Shown piece by piece: positions 59,774 through 64,000 of a DNA stretch of 64,000 nt (position 1 is the stretch's first letter; each line of letters starts with the position of its first letter). The stretch comes from Myxococcaceae bacterium (GTDB lineage Bacteria; Myxococcota_A; Polyangia; Polyangiales; Ga0077539), in assembly GCA_004297725.1 (NCBI GenBank), contig SCUS01000008.1, forward strand, positions 1 through 64,000, given 5' to 3'. Below the pieces are notes generated by a model. The model ran no database searches and was not told the DNA's origin. It worked only from the letters and a program-made list of their open reading frames with translations. The position numbers and the translations under genes are program-made.

Positions 59774-61390
59774 TCACTGCCCGACGAGGTCGAACTGCTC
59801 GATGTGATACTCGGGCCGCCCCTGCACGAGAATCTGCCGCATGTAGCGCCGCTGGGCCTCCTCGAGGTCCTCGCGGGCCTCGTGCTTCAGGCAGTCGACC
59901 ACCGCGGGGTGCGCGTTGATGGTGATCGAGTAGCCCTTGAGCTCCGAGCGCTCCCGGCGAATCTGCCGAAGGATCTCGTAGGCCACGGTGAGCTTCGACG
60001 AGGTGTGCCCGTTGCCATCGCAGTAGAAGCACGGCTCGAACAGCGTGCGGCCGAGCGACTCCCGCGTGCGCTTGCGGGTCATCTCCACGAGCCCGAGCTC
60101 GGAGATGCGCACGGTGGTGGTCTTGGCCTTGTCGTTCTTGAGCGCCTCGACCAGCGCTCGCTCGACGCGCTCGCGGTTCTGCATCCGGTCCATGTCGATG
60201 AAGTCGATGACGATGAGCCCGCCCAGGTTGCGCAGCCGCAGCTGGTAGGCGATCTCCGACACGGCCTCGATGTTCGTCGACGTGACGGTCTCCTCGACGT
60301 CCTTCTTGCCGACGAAGCGCCCGGTGTTCACGTCGACGGCGCAGAGCGCCTCGGTCTGGTCGATGATCAGGTACCCGCCGGACTTCAGCGGAACCTTCCG
60401 CGCGAGCGCTCGCCCGATCTCGTCCTCGATGCCGTACGCGTCGAACACCGGCTCGTCGCCGGCGTAGTGCTCGACGTCGTCCTTCCGGTCGGGCATGAAC
60501 TGCTCGACGAAGCGCACCAGCCGCGCGTGCGTGTCCTTGTCGTCGACGACGATCTTGTCGACCTCCGGGCCGAACACATCGCGCACGGTGCGCAGGTGCA
60601 CGTCGAGCTCGGAGTAGAGCAGCGTCGGGCCCTTGCTGGCCTCGCGCTTGTGACAGATGTCCGCCCAGAGGTGGGCCAGGTACGCGACGTCGGTCTTGAG
60701 CTGCTTCTTGGTGAGGCCCTCGGAGAGGGTGCGCACGATGAGCCCGCCCTTCTCCGGGCGCATCGACTCGATGACCTCCCGCAGCCGACGCCGCTCCTTC
60801 TCGTTGCCGATGCGCTTGGAGACGCCGATGTGCTCGACCGTCGGCATGTACACGACGTACCGGCCCGGCAGCGAGACGTGCGAGGTGACCCGCGCCCCCT
60901 TGGTGGAGATGGGCCCCTTGGAGACCTGGACCACGATCTCCTGGCCCTCCTTCAGCACCTCGCGGATGCCCTTGTTCACCCGCGGCGCGCGCTGAGGGCG
61001 CTGATCCTTGCGGCGCTGCCCCCCGCCGGAGGGCTTCGGCGTGGGGCGGTCCTCGTCCGGGGCGCCCTCGGCGGTGCCGACGCCATCGTCGCCGTGCGAC
61101 TCGTCGCCCTCGTCGTCGCCCTCATCGTCGTCGCCCGGCATCAGCGTGCGGAACTCCGACTCCGAGAGGGCGTCGTCGACGTGGAGGAAGGCGGCGCGGT
61201 CGAGGCCGATGTCGACGAACGCGGCGTTCATGCCCGGGAGCACCCGGGTGACCTTGCCGAGATAGACGTCGCCGACGACGTTGCGCTCCCCGCGGCGCTC
61301 GATGTGAAGCTCGGTGACGATGCCGCCCTCGATCAGGGCGACCCGGGTTTCGCCGATGTCGACGTTGATGACGATCTGATTACCGACCAT
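59774..61390 (-). CDS. rng: Ribonuclease G/E
   Basis: A 538-residue RNase E/G family endoribonuclease. A split S1 domain (about 39-172) carries an insert of about 60 residues (77-138), first acidic (Asp/Glu/Gly runs) and then basic. The catalytic core follows with 'CAVDVNTGRFVG' and 'GLIVIDFIDMDRMQNRERV' (the two catalytic Asp), and the zinc-link 'CFYCDGNGHT' comes later. ATG 61390 gives the family start 'MVGNQIVINVDIGETRVAL'. It lacks an RNase E-type degradosome tail, so it is closer to RNase G. It processes rRNA and mRNA. Confidence 0.93.
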   Translation of the reverse strand: MVGNQIVINVDIGETRVALIEGGIVTELHIERRGERNVVGDVYLGKVTRVLPGMNAAFVDIGLDRAAFLHVDDALSESEFRTLMPGDDDEGDDEGDESHGDDGVGTAEGAPDEDRPTPKPSGGGQRRKDQRPQRAPRVNKGIREVLKEGQEIVVQVSKGPISTKGARVTSHVSLPGRYVVYMPTVEHIGVSKRIGNEKERRRLREVIESMRPEKGGLIVRTLSEGLTKKQLKTDVAYLAHLWADICHKREASKGPTLLYSELDVHLRTVRDVFGPEVDKIVVDDKDTHARLVRFVEQFMPDRKDDVEHYAGDEPVFDAYGIEDEIGRALARKVPLKSGGYLIIDQTEALCAVDVNTGRFVGKKDVEETVTSTNIEAVSEIAYQLRLRNLGGLIVIDFIDMDRMQNRERVERALVEALKNDKAKTTTVRISELGLVEMTRKRTRESLGRTLFEPCFYCDGNGHTSSKLTVAYEILRQIRRERSELKGYSITINAHPAVVDCLKHEAREDLEEAQRRYMRQILVQGRPEYHIEQFDLVGQ

Positions 61391-61493
61391 GGATTGAGAA
61401 CCAAACGCTATGCGCACAGCGCCCGACTGCGCCGCGTCGAGGGGGAGGGTACTCCGAAGAGGGAGGGATGGAAGAGCGAACGAGCCGGACGGC

Positions 61494-62000
61494 TCAGTTG
61501 GTGGTGAAGATGGCCTCGATCTCCTCGCGCACCGAGTCTTCGGTGCGGTCGAGGGCGATCGCGAGCTCCTTCACGACGAGGCCGCGGGCGTTCTCGAGCA
61601 TGCGCTTCTCGCCGAAGGAGAGGGACTTCTCGGTCTTCAGGCGATAGAGGTCGCGGAGCACCTCGGCGACGTCATAGATGCTGCCGGTCTTGATCTTGTC
61701 CATGAACCCGCGGTATCGGCGGTTCCAGGTCTGGTTGTCGTAGGCGACGGTGCGCTCACGGAGGATCTCGAAGATCTCCCGGATCTCGGCCTCGCAGATC
61801 ACGTTGCGAAGCCCGACGACGTCGGCGTTCTTCACCGGCACCATGATCCGTCGCTCGGAGTCGAGGATCCGGAGAACGTAGAAGCGCTGCCTTGAGCCCG
61901 CGATCTCCCGCTCCTCGATGCTGACGACCTCTGCAACGCCCTGGGCCGGGTAGACGGCCTTGTCGCCCACCTTGAACTCCGAGATCCGTGCCTCTTGCAT
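61494..62000 (-). CDS. carD: CarD/CdnL-family transcription regulator
   Basis: A 168-residue CdnL-type protein. The RNA-polymerase-beta-binding Tudor-like N-terminal domain ('FKVGDKAVYPAQGVAEVVSIEE', in part) is followed by an all-helical C-terminal domain with 'NRRYRGFMDKIKTGSIYDVAEVLRDLYRL' (landmark in part). It stabilises the open complex at rRNA and other promoters and is essential in Myxococcus. ATG 62000 has AGGAG at eight bases; the 66 upstream codons are leader sequence. There is no HMGA-like tail, so this is CdnL and not CarD proper. Confidence 0.93.
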   Translation of the reverse strand: MQEARISEFKVGDKAVYPAQGVAEVVSIEEREIAGSRQRFYVLRILDSERRIMVPVKNADVVGLRNVICEAEIREIFEILRERTVAYDNQTWNRRYRGFMDKIKTGSIYDVAEVLRDLYRLKTEKSLSFGEKRMLENARGLVVKELAIALDRTEDSVREEIEAIFTTN

Positions 62001-62098
62001 CGTTACTCCTCTGAACTCTAAAGACGGGGTCGGCCCGTCACCGTGTGCGCCGGGAAACCGTTCAGCTGCCCGAACTGATCCCGACAAATGCCGACGCT

Positions 62099-62116
62099 GC
62101 GTCGTAGCAACGACGC
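62099..62116 (-). promoter_or_regulatory. carD leader hairpin, proximal
   Basis: GCGTCGT / ACGACGC, a seven-base-pair stem with loop AGCA (on the plus strand), sits in the predicted carD 5' leader, about 100 bases before the start codon. It is probably an RNA stem-loop. Confidence 0.45.
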
Positions 62117-62140
62117 TGCGAGTACCTGACGCGCAATGAG

Positions 62141-62175
62141 CCAGAACCATCTGAGCGGGTAAGCTCAGATTCTGG
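62141..62175 (-). promoter_or_regulatory. carD leader hairpin, distal
   Basis: Nested inverted repeats CCAGAA...TTCTGG (62141-62146, 62170-62175) and CTGAGC-GGGTAA-GCTCAG (62151-62168) can form one long stem with an internal loop in the predicted carD leader RNA. Confidence 0.5.
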
Positions 62176-62198
62176 TAGGCGCATGCGGAGGCGGGCAA

Positions 62199-62227
62199 AC
62201 TGTAGACGATTGACGCGCTCGCGTCAA
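62199..62227 (-). promoter_or_regulatory. carD promoter with palindromic -35 region
   Basis: On the minus strand TTGACG (complement of 62222-62227), a 17-base spacer and TACAGT (complement of 62199-62204) match a sigma-70 promoter in five and four of six positions. The -35 lies inside the inverted repeat TTGACGCG-CT-CGCGTCAA (62210-62227), a possible operator. It implies a leader of about 190 bases before carD. Confidence 0.55.
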
Positions 62228-62265
62228 CATCGCCACCTCAGTTCGTCACCGAAGGCCCAGGTCTG

Positions 62266-63120
62266 TCAGTGCGCGGGAGCGGGGGCGGGGGCGGGAGCAG
62301 GGGTCGCCGGGGCGGTGGGGTTGTCGAGCGAGGAGAGGTCGGGAAGCTCCTCGATGTTGGGCATGAGGATGATCTCGACCCGGCGGTTCTGCGCGCGGTT
62401 CACGTCGGTGTCGTTGGGGAGCGCGGGCTGGAACTCGCCGTAGCCGGCGCCGCCGAGGTGCACCGCCGCGACGTTGTTGGTCGCGAGGAAGCGCACCACG
62501 TTGAGCGCCCGCGCCGCGGAGAGATCCCAGTTGTCGCTGAAGCGCCCGCCGCGACCGAGCTGGACGTTGTCGGTGTGGCCCGCCACGAGGAAGTCCCGCT
62601 CGCGGATCTGCGAGAGCACGGCGGCCACCTGACGCAGCACCTGCTGCCCCTCGGCGCGGAGCTCGGCGCGGCCCGAGTCGAAGAGGATGCCCGCAGGCAT
62701 CTCGATCACCATGCGCCCGCGCACCGTGCGCACGCGAAGCTGCCCGGCGGAGATCATCGACTGGAACTGCGCGACCATGTTCCGGTAGGTGCTGAGCCGC
62801 GCCTCGGCGAGCTGCTGTCGGCGCCGAAGCTCTGCCTCGCGCTGCTGCGCCTCGGTCAGCGCCGTGGCCTGCTGCTGCCCCTGGGCCTGGAGCTGCGAGA
62901 CGTTCTGCCCCAGCTCCTCCAGCCGACGGGCCATGGTCGTGTTGGAGGCCTGCATCCCCTCGAACTGCTCACGCAGGTGGTCGCGCTCCCCCGTGAGGTC
63001 GCGAAGCTGCCCCTGGAGCGTCGAGATCTCCCGCAGCTTGCCCTGCCACTCGGCCTCACCGTGCCCGCAGCCGAGCACCAGCATCACCGCCACCGACAAA
63101 CCAACCAGGCCACGAGTCAC
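62266..63120 (-). CDS. OmpA-family lipoprotein with coiled coil
   Basis: A 284-residue lipoprotein. The signal peptide ends at lipobox 'LVLGC' (Cys18). A periplasmic coiled coil runs over about 25-120 ('LEELGQNVSQLQAQGQQQATAL'). An OmpA/MotB peptidoglycan-binding domain follows (about 140-255, 'GILFDSGRAELRAEG', 'FLVAGHTDN', 'NRAQNRRVEIILMPN'), and an Ala/Pro tail ends it. GTG 63120 has a strong GGAGG at eight bases and is preferred to an upstream start at 63159. It would link the outer membrane to the cell wall. Confidence 0.88.
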   Translation of the reverse strand: MTRGLVGLSVAVMLVLGCGHGEAEWQGKLREISTLQGQLRDLTGERDHLREQFEGMQASNTTMARRLEELGQNVSQLQAQGQQQATALTEAQQREAELRRRQQLAEARLSTYRNMVAQFQSMISAGQLRVRTVRGRMVIEMPAGILFDSGRAELRAEGQQVLRQVAAVLSQIRERDFLVAGHTDNVQLGRGGRFSDNWDLSAARALNVVRFLATNNVAAVHLGGAGYGEFQPALPNDTDVNRAQNRRVEIILMPNIEELPDLSSLDNPTAPATPAPAPAPAPAH

Positions 63121-63237
63121 TGCAGATGCCTCCAGAACCCGCGAATTCGGGGGGCCCACGCTAAACAGAGCTCCTGGGGAAAGTCAACGAAATGACCCCT
63201 TCCCCAACCAAACGTACTTCGCCATGCGCTGTCATGC

Positions 63238-63265
63238 TTGACACCACCCCAAGAGACGATACATT
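63238..63265 (+). promoter_or_regulatory. Promoter of the H1-like gene
   Basis: Perfect TTGACA (63238-63243), a 16-base spacer and TACATT (63260-63265, four of six) lie 37 bases upstream of the H1-like start, followed by a clear GGAGG ribosome binding site. It is the strongest-looking housekeeping promoter in the window. Confidence 0.65.
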
Positions 63266-63302
63266 ACCTAACAGTCAACCTCATCACTGGAGGTCAGGTT
63301 CC

Positions 63303-63680
63303 ATGGCGACTGCAAAGAAGAAGGCGGCCCCCAAGGCCAAGAAGCCGGCGGCGAAGAAGCCCGCGGCGAAGAAGCCCGCTGCCAAGAAGGCGGCGGCCAA
63401 GCCCGCTGCCAAGAAGGCAGCGGCCAAGAAGCCGGCGGCCAAGAAGGCTGCTCCGGCCAAGAAGGCAGCGGCCAAGAAGCCGGCCGCCAAGAAGGCTGCT
63501 CCCGCGAAGAAGGCAGCGGCCAAGAAGCCGGCCGCCAAGAAGGCTGCTCCCGCGAAGAAGCCGGCCGCCAAGAAGGCTGCTCCCGCGAAGAAGCCGGCCG
63601 CCAAGAAGGCTGCTCCCCGCGCCAAGAAGCCCGCTGCCCCGGCGACCCCGGCGGCTGCCTCCGGCGGCGAGGAAGAGTAA
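63303..63680 (+). CDS. Histone H1-like Lys/Ala-rich DNA-binding protein
   Basis: A 125-residue protein almost wholly of Lys, Ala and Pro, as repeats of KKPAAKK and KKAAPAKK, ending in an Ala/Gly/Glu tail 'ASGGEEE'. It resembles the C-terminal domain of eukaryotic histone H1 and the bacterial H1-like proteins that bind and compact DNA non-specifically. ATG 63303 has GGAGG upstream. It has its own promoter and a long terminator hairpin, so it is monocistronic. Confidence 0.85.
   Translation: MATAKKKAAPKAKKPAAKKPAAKKPAAKKAAAKPAAKKAAAKKPAAKKAAPAKKAAAKKPAAKKAAPAKKAAAKKPAAKKAAPAKKPAAKKAAPAKKPAAKKAAPRAKKPAAPATPAAASGGEEE
63345..63630 (+). repeat. Tandem repeats in the H1-like gene
   Basis: Near-exact blocks of about 33 bases (of the type GCTCCCGCGAAGAAGCCG plus GCCGCCAAGAAG) repeat through the coding region, all in frame. 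Copy number should be prone to slippage and may differ between strains or assemblies. Confidence 0.7.
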
Positions 63681-63724
63681 GACTTCCGACCCGAGCGGTT
63701 TTCCCCGCAAGGTTAAGCCGCGGT

Positions 63725-63762
63725 TGAAGGCGCGCATGGATGACCTCCATGTCGCGCCTTCA
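63725..63762 (+). terminator. Long hairpin after the H1-like gene
   Basis: TGAAGGCGCGCATGGA and TCCATG-T-CGCGCCTTCA pair over 16 bases with one bulged T and a five-base loop (TGACC), 45 bases after the stop. The AT-richer GCTCATTTAT follows. It separates the H1-like gene from gshB. Confidence 0.7.
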
Positions 63763-63877
63763 GCTCATTTATCCCTTCATGCATCGTGGCCCCGGCGCGG
63801 ATGTCCCCGCGGTGGGCGCTTCAGGGTTTCGACTTCGACGCGCTGCCGTTATGGTGCGCGGCGGAGGTCACCCCCCG

Positions 63878-64000
63878 ATGCGCTTCGCCTTCCTGATGGA
63901 TCCGATCGAGCGCGTGCTCGTCGACAAGGACACCACCTTCGCCTTCATGCTCGAGGCGCAGCGCCGCGGGCATGAGGTCTTCACCCTCGGGTCGGCGGAC
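63878..64000 (+). CDS. gshB: Glutathione synthetase, N-terminal fragment (3' end outside window)
   Basis: The first 41 codons of GshB, which ligates glycine to gamma-glutamylcysteine. The fragment 'MDPIERVLVDKDTTFAFMLE' is diagnostic (E. coli-like 'MDPIxxINIxKDSxFAMLLE'). ATG 63878 has GGAGG at nine bases; an in-frame ATG at 63851 is possible but less likely. The gene continues beyond the window. Confidence 0.88.
   Translation, partial: MRFAFLMDPIERVLVDKDTTFAFMLEAQRRGHEVFTLGSAD

Noticed and set aside
61494..62198. Longer CarD reading frame starting at 62198
   Set aside because: The extra 66 residues lie in the predicted promoter and leader; the AGGAG-preceded ATG 62000 gives the family-typical start.

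Overview
The window is very GC-rich, dense bacterial chromosome with no gene-free stretch over 300 bases, no tRNA or rRNA gene, no insertion sequence and no CRISPR array. The gene content points to Myxococcota, probably Polyangia. The evidence is a CarD/CdnL regulator, a PilZ protein of the myxobacterial type, an FHA-DUF4388 fusion, DUF2330 and SpoIVB-S55 proteins, Hanks-type kinases with the 'HRDVSPxNIL' loop, Cys-rich and Asp/Ala-linker lipoproteins, a MYXAN-type Cas6 and a Lys/Ala histone H1-like protein. The species cannot be named from this sequence.

Layout. 1-3.0 kb: end of tuf and a rearranged S10 operon (rpsJ-rplD-rplW-rplB-rpsS-rpsU) that lacks rplC and stops without rplV, closed by a hairpin. 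3.1-11.2 kb: envelope proteins and a coupled S55 peptidase / beta-propeller / SDR operon whose SDR has lost its catalytic Tyr and Lys. 11.3-15.3 kb: DUF4350-MoxR-DUF58. 15.3-20.3 kb: a carrier-protein cluster (NAD-synthase-like enzyme, acyl-AMP ligase, ACP and two exosortase-cluster-type hydrolases). 20.4-32.6 kb: zinc-ribbon protein, lipoproteins, PHP hydrolase with a DUF2079 membrane protein, thiE, DUF2330 and a giant von Willebrand protein. 32.7-36.4 kb: CobW GTPase with a WD40 protein, then a two-gene operon of a WYL regulator and an orphan Cas6-type ribonuclease. 36.6-46.0 kb: accessory genes including a pectinacetylesterase-like lipoprotein, an AhpD-like protein, a predicted pseudokinase, a Uma2 protein, a VTT membrane protein, a DRB0094-type RNA ligase and an ADP-ribosylglycohydrolase. 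46.1-49.2 kb: the rpmH-rnpA-yidD-yidC-khpB operon. 49.3-64 kb: radC, smc, a signalling block (kinase, cyclic-nucleotide-binding protein, FHA-DUF4388, J-domain protein, PilZ), RNase G/E, carD with a structured leader, an OmpA lipoprotein, the H1-like protein and the start of gshB.

How the genes work together. Housekeeping blocks cover translation, RNA processing, membrane-protein insertion and chromosome structure (smc, H1-like, carD). They are interleaved with lineage-specific regulation and RNA-acting genes. The most interesting loci are the WYL-Cas6 pair, the RNA ligase beside an ADP-ribosylglycohydrolase, the NadE-ligase-ACP-hydrolase cluster, the predicted pseudokinase and the rearranged S10 operon. 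Family calls come from motif recognition in the translated sequence. No database search was run.
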